A model generated the notes under the pieces. The model was not told the origin of the DNA and made no database searches. It saw only the letters and a program-made list of their open reading frames with translations. From an uncultured bacterium (GTDB lineage: Bacteria; Auribacterota; Erginobacteria; Erginobacterales; Erginobacteraceae), in contig CAKZYZ010000354.1 of the NCBI GenBank assembly GCA_937885075.1, positions 1 to 47,775 on the forward strand: a stretch of 47,775 nt of DNA. The letters are read 5' to 3'. Below, in pieces: positions 26,475 to 36,046 of this stretch (within the stretch, counting starts at the first letter, position 1; every line of letters begins with the position of its first letter). The translations under genes and the position numbers were made by a program.

Positions 26475-26628
26475 TTAATCGCCCTGTCTTCAAATCTTTT
26501 TGTCTTTTAATAGTCCTGTCTGCAATCGTCCTGTCTTCAAATCTTTTTGTTTTTTAATAGTCCTGTCTGCAATCGTCCTGTCTTTAAATCTTTTTGTCTT
26601 TACATAGTCCTGTCTTAAATCGTCTTGC
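26475..26628. repeat. Right inverted arm: AATAGTCCTGTCTGCAATCG array
   Basis: About three units of 46-47 bp read TTAATAGTCCTGTCTGC, AATCGTCCTGTCTTCAAATC, TTTTTGT. The array begins directly at the GxxExxY start codon and ends one base before the stop codon of the radical SAM gene. It is the inverted partner of 25563-25667 and has the same unit as the array at 35701-35965. Confidence 0.88.
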
Positions 26629-26629
26629 A

Positions 26630-28054
26630 TTAATCCCGCTTCTTCATCCCGAATACTTTCAGTCCTGCTTTCGTTTTTCGTTTAAATTCGCCCCAGGACC
26701 GGACCTTGAGCATTTTTCTGATAATATAAGAAGGGCGAGTATAGAACTTCTTATAGGCGAAGATCAACAATTCTTGCAGTTCCCGGTCGGAAAAATTTTC
26801 ATTCCAATAAGGTGGATTAAAATCCGGGGTAGGATTTTTCGCGAACTCCCGCCAGTGATCTTTAGTGAAGACCCCTTCTTTCAATCCCCGGGTGTAGATC
26901 TCGGTGGCGGGGAAAGGACAGAGAATGGTAATGTGGACAAAATCCGGCTTTAATTCCAGCGAGAAATCTATGGTCCGCATGATATCCTCCCGGGTCTCAG
27001 AGGGAGAACCGATCATGAAATATGCCAGGGTCTCGATCCCCAGTTTCTTTGTCATCGCGACCGTCTCTTTGACCTGATCCAGTGTGATCCCTTTATTCAG
27101 AACTTTAAGTATCTTCTCCGTCCCCGCTTCCACCCCGTAATGAATCCGTTCGCAGTTCGCTTCTTTCAGTCTTTGGAGCAGTTCCTCATCCACGCAGTCA
27201 ACTCGGGCCCGGATATCCCATCCGATATCCAGTTTTCTTTTGATGATCTCATCGCAGACCGCCATAGCCCTCTCCCGATTGACGGTAAAAGTATCATCGT
27301 AGATCAAGAACTCCCGAATTCCGATCTCCACGCACTCCTCCATCTCGTCGACCACATTTTTCGCCGAGCGATAGCGGAACTGTTTTCCCAGATGGGGTCG
27401 GGCGCAGAAGGAGCAGCGAAATGGGCAGCCCCGGCTGGTGAACATGGTGGTAATCGGCTGCCGTTTGGCCATTACCGAGCTATACTTCCGGTAGGGAGAA
27501 AGCCGGCGGGCGGGGAAAGAGAGACTGTCCAGGTCCCCGCATAAGGGCGGAATGGGGTTCCTCCGGATTTCGTTATTATCAAGATAGGTCAGACCGGGGA
27601 CTTTATCCAGGGGGAGATTCCCTTCCAGTTGGTCGAGCAGTATAGCAAAGCTCTCTTCTCCCTCGCCGCTGATAACATAGTCGATATCCGGGAGGTTTAT
27701 GGTCTCGACCGGATAGAGAAAGGCGTGTACACCTCCCACGACTATGGGGATATCCGGAGATATCTCTTTAGCCAGGCGTGCGGTCTTCAGTACATCGAGG
27801 ATGGTGAAGGTCATGGCGGTCAGACCGATCAGGTCGGGTTGAGTGGTCCTGATCCGTTCTTTCAGATCGGAGTAGGAGAGTTCCTCCACCTGAGCGTCAA
27901 TAACCTCGACCCGGTGAGAGGAATGATCCTGGAGAAACCCGGCCAGATAGAGGAGTCCCAGGGGAGGGTTGTAGCCCCGGGCTTCGTCGATCAGGGCCGG
28001 GTTATTCCCGACCAGTTCATTCTCCCGGGGGGGGTTGATTAAAAGGACTTTCAT
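26630..28054 (-). CDS. Cobalamin-binding-domain radical SAM enzyme
   Basis: The 474-residue protein has an N-terminal B12-binding-type Rossmann domain (KVLLINPPRE, NPPLGLLYLAGFL, GLTAMTFT, VVGGVHA, DYVISGEGEESF). The radical SAM domain has SRGCPFRCSFC, with cluster ligands Cys210, Cys214 and Cys217, then EFLIYDDTF and HYGVEAGTEKIL. The N-terminal domain lacks the DxHxxG cobalamin histidine, so cobalamin, if bound, would be base-off without a protein ligand. This is the P-methyltransferase/BchE-like class, often found in lipid or surface-glycan loci. The substrate is unknown. Its stop codon adjoins a repeat array. Confidence 0.88.
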   Translation of the reverse strand: MKVLLINPPRENELVGNNPALIDEARGYNPPLGLLYLAGFLQDHSSHRVEVIDAQVEELSYSDLKERIRTTQPDLIGLTAMTFTILDVLKTARLAKEISPDIPIVVGGVHAFLYPVETINLPDIDYVISGEGEESFAILLDQLEGNLPLDKVPGLTYLDNNEIRRNPIPPLCGDLDSLSFPARRLSPYRKYSSVMAKRQPITTMFTSRGCPFRCSFCARPHLGKQFRYRSAKNVVDEMEECVEIGIREFLIYDDTFTVNRERAMAVCDEIIKRKLDIGWDIRARVDCVDEELLQRLKEANCERIHYGVEAGTEKILKVLNKGITLDQVKETVAMTKKLGIETLAYFMIGSPSETREDIMRTIDFSLELKPDFVHITILCPFPATEIYTRGLKEGVFTKDHWREFAKNPTPDFNPPYWNENFSDRELQELLIFAYKKFYTRPSYIIRKMLKVRSWGEFKRKTKAGLKVFGMKKRD

Positions 28055-28086
28055 CGAAGGCTCGCAGTCATTTTATCTGGGTTAAA

Positions 28087-28256
28087 ATCCACCACCGACC
28101 CTGTGTCGGTGGAGATGTGATTGATTACTACCACCATCCCCGCACCACCCCCCTCACCTCCCGCGCTGGAGGCGCGGGAGGTGAGGGGGTGAGGGGGAGA
28201 GATATCGTAAATTAGTTGTTAGTCATATCTCCACCGACACAGGGTCGGTGGTGGAT
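28087..28256. mobile_element. MITE-like nested palindrome with 34-bp terminal inverted repeats
   Basis: ATCCACCACCGACCCTGTGT... (28087-28120) and its complement (28223-28256) match with one mismatch over 34 bp. Inside, CCCCCTCACCTCCCGCGC and its complement form a perfect 18-bp stem at 28149-28189. No reading frame of note is inside. The element fills most of the 312-bp gap between the radical SAM and GT2 genes. I could not define a target duplication. Confidence 0.75.
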
Positions 28257-28366
28257 AACAAAATCCAAAGAATTAAAGTGTTACGTTATCTGTTATTTCG
28301 AATTTAATCTCGACATATAAATAAAAATATAATTAGCATCTCTTCACCCAAAATGACTGAGAAACC

Positions 28367-29227
28367 CTACCGGTCAGTGCGTTTGTCGATCAGGTCGGCT
28401 ATCAGTCCCAGAGCCATGATCTGGACCGCCGTCATGGTGATCACGATGACGGTGATGTCCATCACCTGGGGGGTGAAGAATTTAGAGTAAATAAATACCA
28501 GGATTGCCAGGAGAAAGAGGATCAGGCTGAAGGGGATAAATATCTTTAAGGGGTTAAAGTAAAGACTGGTCCGCAGGATGAGATTGAGGAGGTTGAAGGT
28601 ATCCTGGATCGGCCGGAACTTGGATTTGCCGGTCCGTTTATTGTAATTGATGGGGATGTATTTAACCCGGTAATTGTTGCTTAGAAGAGCCACGGTAATC
28701 GTGGTGGTAAACGAAAAACCATTGGGGAGGATATTGAAAAACTTCAAGGCAACACTTCTCTTGAAGACCCGCAACCCCGAGTTCAGATCCGGAATCTTCA
28801 TCCCGACCAGGTAGTCCGCCATCTTCTTGAGCAGCCACTTGGGAAATCTCCGGTGGGGCGGGATAGCGACACTGCCGCCGGTCCGGGATCCGACCACCAT
28901 ATCATAATTATCAGCGGCCTTGATCAGGGCCGGGATCGCGTCCTGGGGGTAGGTCCCGTCCGCGTCCAGGATCAGAATATCATCATATTGCGCCTCTCTG
29001 ATCCCGTCTTTCAGGGAAGCGCCGTATCCCCGGTTGACCGGATGATCCAGGAGCGTCCCCCCCAGATCCTTCACGATCTCCCCGGTCCGGTCGGTAGATC
29101 CGTCGTTCACCACGATAATTTCAAATGCTATATCGAGTTTACGGAGAACCGCGGTAAGTTCTGAAATAACCCGCGCGATCCCATTCTCCTCGTTATAAGC
29201 GGGAATTATGGCTGAAATAGCTTTCAT
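28367..29227 (-). CDS. GT2 glycosyltransferase, polyprenyl-phosphate sugar synthase type
   Basis: The 286-residue protein begins ISAIIPAYNEENGIARVI and has VVNDGSTDRTGE, the nucleotide-sugar DAD motif in LILDADGTYPQD, VGSRTGGS and LNSGLRVFKRS, the pattern of DPM1/GtrB-like enzymes. Two hydrophobic C-terminal segments follow (about 215-265). Such enzymes make polyprenyl-phosphate-linked sugars, which are donors for GT-C enzymes like those encoded next door. I placed the start at the ATG directly before the fold's first strand; the 13 extra residues possible from 29266 have no family counterpart. Confidence 0.88.
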   Translation of the reverse strand: MKAISAIIPAYNEENGIARVISELTAVLRKLDIAFEIIVVNDGSTDRTGEIVKDLGGTLLDHPVNRGYGASLKDGIREAQYDDILILDADGTYPQDAIPALIKAADNYDMVVGSRTGGSVAIPPHRRFPKWLLKKMADYLVGMKIPDLNSGLRVFKRSVALKFFNILPNGFSFTTTITVALLSNNYRVKYIPINYNKRTGKSKFRPIQDTFNLLNLILRTSLYFNPLKIFIPFSLILFLLAILVFIYSKFFTPQVMDITVIVITMTAVQIMALGLIADLIDKRTDR

Positions 29228-29388
29228 ATTGCGGTCATAATAATAACAACGCGTCTCTATTGTCAACTGATACTAACAGCATTTTCATATTGGTTGTAGG
29301 GATAGTTTTTGCTATTATTCATCAATAGTGTATCTACTTTCCCAAGACATAAAAATTGCCACGCCATCGGGGCTAATTTTATATAGAT

Positions 29389-30861
29389 ATGAAAAAGCTG
29401 GCATTCCTGGTTGTCATCCTGGCGACGGTTGTCATGTTTTATCGGATTAATAGATACCCCATCTCCTTCTCCATATATGAGGGCTTATCCGGATTAACAG
29501 CCACTAAGATTATCGAAGGTGACCGTGAGATAATCCAGAGGGTGTGGGAGAAGCCGATCAGGAACCAGTCGGGAGGTGGTGCTGGCATCGGGTCTGCCGA
29601 TAATGATATCTTCTATATCTTCCCTACCGTTTTGTTCATGGAATTATTCGGGGGTCGGGACAGTTATCTGCTCCTCAGGTTGACATCGATGATATACGGG
29701 ATCCTGTCGGTATGGGTTCTCTACCTGCTGGGTTCGAAGTTGTTCAATCGTACCGTGGGGGTGATCGCGGCTTTTCTCCTGGCCACCTCCTCCTGGGCGC
29801 TGGTCTATAGCCGGATCAGCTATGATGTGAGTGCCACCATTCTCTTTGCCCTGGTCTGTTTCTACCTTTACGCCGCGAGCGATCGTCCGAACAACCCGAT
29901 TGGCTACATGATATTAGGCGGATTAATGGGCCTGGCCACCTACTTCTATGTCCCGGTGAGGATTATTTTCCCGCTGGTGGTGGTAAACATGATATTAAGA
30001 ATGGTCATGGAGAGGGGATACTTCCGAACCCATTATCAGTATTTTATCCTCATGATCGCTTGTTTCATTCTTTCCCTCCACCTGCAGGGAGGAGATCTGA
30101 GCACCTATTTTGTTAAAAATGTGCCGCTGGGATTCGGGGCCTGGGCGAAAAGTAATAATATGTGGTCACAGCTGTGGTTAAACGTAACATCAGCCTATCG
30201 AGAATTGTTCGTGGAGTGGGGTTGGGGTCACAGCATCATCGCCGAACGGGGAGGTAGCTTTGATTTTATTACCGGGTATTGCCTGCTGGCGGGATTTCTC
30301 TGGTCGGTCTTCAATTTTAACAAGCAGCAGTACCGGTTCGTAATCATCTGGGTGCTGGCGGTAATGCTTCCTGCGATTATGACCACCGGTGAAGCCCGGC
30401 GCGCTATCCTGGCGACGACACCCATTTATCTTATTGCAGCCATCGGCATCTATTACCTGTTCTATTATCTCACAAAAAGGATGGGGCGCTTTCGGGAACC
30501 GGTGATGGCTATCCTGGTCCTGGTGGTTATCCTGCCGGCGGGATACCTGAACCTGAAAAATTACTTCGGGTTATACGAAAAAGCGTATCGCGATCCGCAT
30601 AATATCTTTGTGAAATATCGCGATCAGCGGGTCAAGCTTGTTAGGCTGATGAAAGACTCAAAAGTTTACACCGATCTATTCCGGGCGGAACTGGGTTGGC
30701 CCCAGGGAATCGAGTATGAGGCCCGACGGCTCGGTTTCAAAAAAGACCGGTATGAACTTCTTCCCCCGAATCTAGCCCGGGAAAATTTTAACCGGGCTCC
30801 CCCTCCCTGTGCTTTATACCTGAGCAGTGGAGAATTGAAGGTGAAAGAAATTAAGCCGTGA
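29389..30861 (+). CDS. GT39-like membrane glycosyltransferase (GT-C fold)
   Basis: The 490-residue protein has a first helix, then a periplasmic loop with SFSIYEGLSGLTATKIIEGD, and about ten further membrane segments, ending in a short soluble tail. It matches the dolichyl-phosphate-mannose-mannosyltransferase-like family and its three minus-strand neighbours in this loop. The canonical acidic pair of the catalytic loop appears here as YE. It is transcribed divergently from the GT2 gene. It probably transfers a sugar from a polyprenyl carrier outside the membrane; acceptor unknown. Confidence 0.75.
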   Translation: MKKLAFLVVILATVVMFYRINRYPISFSIYEGLSGLTATKIIEGDREIIQRVWEKPIRNQSGGGAGIGSADNDIFYIFPTVLFMELFGGRDSYLLLRLTSMIYGILSVWVLYLLGSKLFNRTVGVIAAFLLATSSWALVYSRISYDVSATILFALVCFYLYAASDRPNNPIGYMILGGLMGLATYFYVPVRIIFPLVVVNMILRMVMERGYFRTHYQYFILMIACFILSLHLQGGDLSTYFVKNVPLGFGAWAKSNNMWSQLWLNVTSAYRELFVEWGWGHSIIAERGGSFDFITGYCLLAGFLWSVFNFNKQQYRFVIIWVLAVMLPAIMTTGEARRAILATTPIYLIAAIGIYYLFYYLTKRMGRFREPVMAILVLVVILPAGYLNLKNYFGLYEKAYRDPHNIFVKYRDQRVKLVRLMKDSKVYTDLFRAELGWPQGIEYEARRLGFKKDRYELLPPNLARENFNRAPPPCALYLSSGELKVKEIKP

Positions 30862-30889
30862 TATGCCGGGACCTCTCTTTTCCCGTATA

Positions 30890-33049
30890 TCAAGGGAGAG
30901 CGGGGGAGAGGACCGTGTAATAGATCCAAGGGGCACAATCCTGTGATTTCTCTATAACCGCCCCGGTTCCAAACTTCTCCTCGAATACCGGCACCAGTTC
31001 TTTCTGTTCGAAGATAAACCCGGCCCGGGGGATGACTGCTCCCACCTGGCTGAAAATCTCCGGGAGTTCTTGGGTCGAGATGTAACCGTAATTTTTCATT
31101 AACCCGTCTCCCGGTTTGCCCGGCCGGGGATAGTCCTCCGGGATGTGATAATGCAGCGCCCGGACTTTCGGGTAGGTGATAAAATCGATTATCCGGTTCT
31201 GGAGATAGAGCGGAAAACTCCCTCGGACGATAAAGAAATAATATTGGTCAAGATGATCCCGGATAAACTCTCCGGATTCCCTTCGCATCCGGCAGACCCG
31301 ATACTCCCAGTGGGGGGATAGGAAGGTGATATAAAAGCTCCCGGCCAGGAATAAGAGGATGAGGGGGAATATAACAATTCCGGCGGTGATCCGATCCGGC
31401 AGTCGCCCCTTTTTCAGCAATCCCCGGGCCAGGAGATAGAAGGGGAGCGCGGTAAAGTAGGAAAATGAGGGGATTATCAGCATGAGATGGCGGAGACTGG
31501 CTTTATCCTGAAAGGTGGCAAAGATAATCTGGGGGATAAAGGCGGTAAAAAAGAGAATAATAAAGAAGAAGTTCAGGTCTTTTTTCCACTTAAAGAGACT
31601 GTAAAAAAATCCCATCACGAAGAAAGGAAAGAGCAGGGGATTGATAAAAGGGAGTTTGGGGGGGAGGAGGAATTCATGATGAGAATGGAGGAAGAGATAC
31701 CGGAATGATTTTTGTATATTTTCGATCAGATATTTCCCTGTCCAATGATAATTTATCTCAGCGGTATAGGTTGATTGAGGACCTTCCCGCTGCCAGATGA
31801 AATTTTTCGCCTGTTTCCCGGTACCGAGGAGCCATTCCCCCGGTCCCAGTCCGCTTAGAACTGAGATCAACAGGATGATCAGGATGAAGAGGGTCAGACT
31901 GACCCAGTGCCGCTTGAGGAATTCTTTCGTCAGGATAATCTGATGGAGAATCAGGCCGGCGGAGACCAGCAACATGATCTTTCCCACCATATAGAAGAGC
32001 CAGTAACAGGCCAGGCCGATCCCGGCGATAAAAAAGTACCGCCACCGTCGTGATTCAAATGCCTTGAGCAGCAGCCATCCGATAATAATAGCATAAAGCG
32101 GGGTGAGAGAGAGGGCCAGTCCGGCCCGGCTGATAACAATATGCCAGGTTGAGATGGCCATGAAGAAGGCGGATAGAAGCGCGAGAAGGCGGGATCCCCG
32201 CTGACGGACCAGTCCGTAGCTGGCCGCGATGGTTATGACCCCGAAGAGAGCCGATAATGAGCGGAGGGTGATTATACTGACCCCGAAGATCCGGAAAAAG
32301 AGGGCCAGGGGGAAGGCGAAGAAGGGAACACTGTAGGTGTTCATGATCGGCCGGGCGATAAAACTCCAGAGAAGAGGATGATAAGCCCGGTTCCCCTCCA
32401 TGATCTCAATCCCGGAAAGGCCGGTAGTCCCTTCGTAATCGAGCAGCGCCGCCGGCTGGAGGTCCAGCTGGTAAAACCGGAGAATAAAGCCGAGGACCAG
32501 GATTACTCCCAGTCCGATTATGGCGCCTCGCCGACTTAACGGCGGTGCCGCGGATTGATTATTCCTTTCCCTCCATCCGGCCGCGAGGACCAGGCCCGTT
32601 CCCAGAGCGCAGAGTATCCAGTAATTTAAAGGATGGAGTTCTCCCCAGAAAGTAAGGGCCAGTAATCCGGCCCCCACCCCCAGCCAGGAAGCTATGACTC
32701 CCCCGGATAATTTTTTATCCCGGATAATCAGGAGAAGGGCCCCGATGATAAAAACTGCTGATAAAATAATCCGTATCCGGTCCGGCGGATTGACTGCGGC
32801 ATTAAGGAGATCTTCTCCCAGGGTGGAGAGAGGTTTCACTAAAGGAGAGATAAATGCAAGTGCCCCCTTACCCCCCGGGGTAGCGGTGAGATTCACCAGC
32901 AGGAGAAGTCCGAAGGTCAGCAGGGCCGTGGAGAGTGACCCGGCCAGAATAATCATCAATCTTTTCCGCCGCGGTGATCGCCGGTCCAGAAGCCGGATCC
33001 CTACCCCGGTCAGTATTACCGCGGCAATAATTAATATGGCGTGGAGCAT
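30890..33049 (-). CDS. Large GT39-like membrane glycosyltransferase (paralogue A)
   Basis: This 719-residue protein has an extra N-terminal block of about five membrane helices (residues 1-170) ahead of the GT-C core. The core starts with LGFILRFYQLDLQPAALLDYEGTTGLSG and continues with the shared SVPFFAFPLALFFRIFG and SIITLRSLSALFG segments. The C-terminal soluble part contains RIIDFITYPKVRALHYH, matched by VIDFITYPEVKKLY in the gene at 33350, so the two are paralogues. It is encoded tail-to-tail with the plus-strand GT39-like gene, 28 bases apart. Confidence 0.75.
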   Translation of the reverse strand: MLHAILIIAAVILTGVGIRLLDRRSPRRKRLMIILAGSLSTALLTFGLLLLVNLTATPGGKGALAFISPLVKPLSTLGEDLLNAAVNPPDRIRIILSAVFIIGALLLIIRDKKLSGGVIASWLGVGAGLLALTFWGELHPLNYWILCALGTGLVLAAGWRERNNQSAAPPLSRRGAIIGLGVILVLGFILRFYQLDLQPAALLDYEGTTGLSGIEIMEGNRAYHPLLWSFIARPIMNTYSVPFFAFPLALFFRIFGVSIITLRSLSALFGVITIAASYGLVRQRGSRLLALLSAFFMAISTWHIVISRAGLALSLTPLYAIIIGWLLLKAFESRRWRYFFIAGIGLACYWLFYMVGKIMLLVSAGLILHQIILTKEFLKRHWVSLTLFILIILLISVLSGLGPGEWLLGTGKQAKNFIWQREGPQSTYTAEINYHWTGKYLIENIQKSFRYLFLHSHHEFLLPPKLPFINPLLFPFFVMGFFYSLFKWKKDLNFFFIILFFTAFIPQIIFATFQDKASLRHLMLIIPSFSYFTALPFYLLARGLLKKGRLPDRITAGIVIFPLILLFLAGSFYITFLSPHWEYRVCRMRRESGEFIRDHLDQYYFFIVRGSFPLYLQNRIIDFITYPKVRALHYHIPEDYPRPGKPGDGLMKNYGYISTQELPEIFSQVGAVIPRAGFIFEQKELVPVFEEKFGTGAVIEKSQDCAPWIYYTVLSPALP

Positions 33050-33188
33050 GAGAATTTAGCTTAGCAAGTTATTAAACCGCGAATCTCGCGAATCTTCGCC
33101 GTATAGAATCGCTCAATTTAGGTTTAATATTTACTCGCGATGTTGATTTGATTTTTTAAAACTGATGAATAGAGCTATAATTTATCCT

Positions 33189-33342
33189 TAATTCGTGTCT
33201 GAACGAAAACCCCGAAAACTAAGTCATTGCGAGGAGGAACGACGAAGCAATCTGCTTTGTTTGTGAGGAGATTGCTTCGTCGCTCTGCTCCTCGCAATGA
33301 CAAATTAAATGAAAATCGGGGTTTTCGGTCAGACACTAATTA
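33189..33342. mobile_element. MITE-like element with GTCATTGCGAGGAG hairpin core
   Basis: Terminal inverted repeats of 25 bp (33189-33213 and 33318-33342) share GTGTCTGA-N-CGAAAACCCC with two mismatches. The core pairs GTCATTGCGAGGAG...GACGAAGCAATCT (33223-33253) with AGATTGCTTCGTC...CTCCTCGCAATGAC (33269-33301). This core is a word I have met in intergenic repeats of several bacteria. It sits 7 bases past the restored stop codon of the gene at 33350. The rest of the gap carries CGCGAATCTCGCGAATCTTC at about 33079-33098, the inverse of a word at about 41471-41497. Confidence 0.75.
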
Positions 33343-33349
33343 TATTTAA

Positions 33350-35502
33350 CTATTGATTGATCTTATTTTTACGGAGAAAAAACAAGATTATCCGATTTTC
33401 ATCATCTTTAAACTCTTCTATCTGTCCATCGGGATCATATTTTTTCGCCTGATCTAATATTTCGCGATTCTCCGGGGAGTTGGCGATTATCAATCCGTAA
33501 TCGGGCTGCTTCTCCTTCCAGGTCCGGATAATAGTAGCAAAATCACCCTGACTCCGGTAGCGATAGAATGGATTCGTCCCCGGGATTTGCGGCTTTTATT
33601 GGCGTCGGCGGAGTAAAAATACTTATAAAGTTTTTTCACTTCGGGATAGGTAATAAAATCGATCACCTGGGGCGCGAAGATTGGGTGGCGCTTCATAATG
33701 ATATCCAGTCGATATCCTTCCCGGATCAGTTCGCTGATCTTCTCCCCGAATTCTCTCTCTCCCGGGTAGTAGCCCGAGGCGGAACTGGGAGTCTGAAAAT
33801 AGAGGCCGAGATTTGAGATGAAGATCAGGGAGAGAACTATGCTCAGTCCTATCCTGCCGGAGACGCGTATAAATTTATTCCGGCTTGCCGCCGGAAAGGA
33901 GAAAATATATTCCAACGCGCCCGCCGCCAGGATCGCGACTACGGGGAGAAGTAGAATACCCCTGCGGGGAACCCCCTGTTCGACCCGGGGGGCATTCATG
34001 ATCATGGGGAGGATGGCAAAGGCCAGCCAGACCAGTAAAAATACGCTACCGGTTTTCTTCCGGGTTCCGCCGGCATTCCCGATCCCGATAAGGAACAGGA
34101 GGAAGACCGCCCGGTTGATCAACGGCGCCCGGGGGGCAGGAAAATAGCGCCCTTCATTTTGATAGAAAAAATGGTTGAGCAGATTCCGGAGGTTCTGCTG
34201 GAGATGATCGAGGCAGACCCCCGGCTCAAACTCTCCCGCTTTAGTCTCATAACCGACAAATCCGGCGCCGCCCCGGTGCGCGGAGAGCTGTTTCAGTGGA
34301 TCGGAGAAACCGGCCGAGAAAATAAAGTATATCAGGAGAAAAAGCAGAAATCCCGCGGCCTGCGCGCGGAAGAACTTGCGGTTGAGTACCGCCTGATAGA
34401 TCCAGGTAATGATTATGATGGGGAGGATAATCTTAACCGGGAGATAGAAGTAGTTGTTAAGGCCCAGAACCATCCCCAGAATCGGATAGAAGATCTGACT
34501 CTTCTTGAGGGCGAGAAAGAAGAGCAGGAACGCTCCGGCGGTATAAAAGACGGTCAGGCTGGAATAATTACCCAGCCGGGCGACAGTGAGATACCAGGGC
34601 GAGAAGGCCAGGAGAAAGGCGGCCAATGCGGCCCGCCGATGACCGAAGAGGAGACGGGTAAGATAGTAGATGATGATTAAACTTCCCAACGCCCAGAAGA
34701 CTCCGGCAGTCCGGAGTGTGAAGATAGAAACCCCGCCGATCTTAAAAAGACCGGCCAGAAAATAGACAAAGAAAGGGGATGTGCGTGAATCGGCATAGGA
34801 ACGCTCCCAGAAACCCCAGATAACCTGCTCATAAATCGGATCGCCTTCCGTGATCTGGATCGCGGCCAGGCCGCTTCCCGCTTCGTAGTCCGAGAACCGG
34901 GAAGGAATCTCCGCCAGCCGGTAGAGATAAGTTATCAGGGCTATTGACAGGATGAGGAGCAGCCCCCACCTGCGGATAACGGAATCGGGGTTGTTGAATT
35001 GTGTTCTTCTCTGACTATAATTTACGATCGAGATGGCCGCTCCCGTAATGGATAGCAGCAGACAGAGGAATGTCTGAATGGAGAGGTTTTTCTCCGCCAG
35101 GAGCAGCCCCCCTCTCAAAGCCAGCGCCAGGCTGAAGGTCAGCCAGAAGACTGCCCAACCCTCCTTTCTCTTCCAGACCAGGGCTGAAATTCCGATCAGG
35201 AAGAGTACCGGGAGAGATAACACCATCAGAGCGGTCCCGTATGAAGCGGCGAACTGCTTGAGCAGGTTATCGATCTGAAAGAGAGACTGAAAGAGCGGCC
35301 GAAAGAAGGAGAGCGAATTATCTCCAATCCGTATAGCCAGGAGAAATATAACCAGGAGAGAGATGGTATAAATCCCGATCAGGAGGTATTCCCGCGGGTT
35401 AATCTGGCTCCGTCTCCATTTCAGGAATATCCCTCCGCCAATCAGGAGAAGGGCGATAACGAAAAGCCAGATATGTTGAGCAAGGAGTACAGGCAAATTC
35501 AA
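33350..35502 (-). CDS. Large GT39-like membrane glycosyltransferase (paralogue B), frameshifted near the 3' end
   Basis: The architecture equals paralogue A: an N-terminal multi-helix block, then a GT-C core opening with YRLAEIPSRFSDYEAGSGLAA. The continuous frame runs from 35502 to a stop at 33490 (670 residues) and ends in an atypical Arg/Ser-rich tail. At the CCCCGGG run (33578-33584) another frame takes over and reads TNPFYRYRSQGDFATIIRT, then WKEKQPDYGLIIANSPE and EFKDDENRIILFFLRKNKINQ, stopping at 33350. This looks like genuine C-terminal coding sequence of about 75 residues, so a one-base deletion in the G/C run or an assembly error is likely. The final codons lie in an ATCTTATTTTT hairpin. 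Confidence 0.75.
33360..33388. repeat. ATCTTATTTTT palindrome, copy 2
   Basis: ATCTTATTTTT at 33360-33370 pairs with AAAAACAAGAT at 33378-33388, with one G:T. It encodes the LFFLRKNKI end of the frameshifted glycosyltransferase, just before its stop. Confidence 0.6.
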
Positions 35503-35640
35503 TCCCCCAGATCTTATCCCTCGCCTTTGGCTTGGGCAACTTTAACAGCTTAGGAAATCATGAAATCAGGAAGTGATTCTCCCCCAACCTGCCCCCACTT
35601 ATGGGGCAGAACCATTGCCCCCACCTTCTCCCTCTTCTTA

Positions 35641-35965
35641 TGACAGGACCATTGCAGTCAGGACTATTAGCCTCGCCTCGGCCTTTATTTCTCTTTGCCG
35701 TTAATAGTCCTGTCTGCAATCGTCCTGTCTTAAGTCTTTTTCCGTTAATGGTCCTGTCTGCAATCGTCCTGTCTTAAGTCTTTTTGCCGTTAATGGTCCT
35801 GTCTGCAATCGTCCTGTCTTAAGTCTTTTTCCGTTAATGGTCCTGTCTGCAATCGTCCTGTCTTAATTCTTTTTGCCTTTAATGGTCCTGTCTGCAATCG
35901 TCCTGTCTTAAGTCTTTTTGCCGTTAATAGTCCTGTCTGCAATCGTCCTGTCTCAAATTTTTTCG
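35641..35965. repeat. Six-unit 44-45 bp tandem array (AATGGTCCTGTCTGCAATCG family)
   Basis: Units start at 35701, 35745, 35790, 35834, 35879 and 35924, each reading TTAATGGTCCTGTCTGCAAT, CGTCCTGTCTTAAGTC, TTTTTGCCG with few changes. No spacers lie between the units. A short inverted counterpart, GACAGGACCATTGCAGTCAG, precedes the array at 35642 with GCCTCGCCTCGGCC at the turn. The surrounding 544-bp gap (35503-36046) holds no gene. Confidence 0.92.
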
Positions 35966-36046
35966 TCTATTGGATATTCCTTGTTGAATATTGGATATGT
36001 AGTTCCCCGTTCCCAATCCCCATTCCCCAAATTTGTGCCAAAGGCG

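Noticed and set aside
35641-35965. CRISPR array
   Set aside because: Units are contiguous 44-45 bp copies with no unique spacers, and no cas gene is present.
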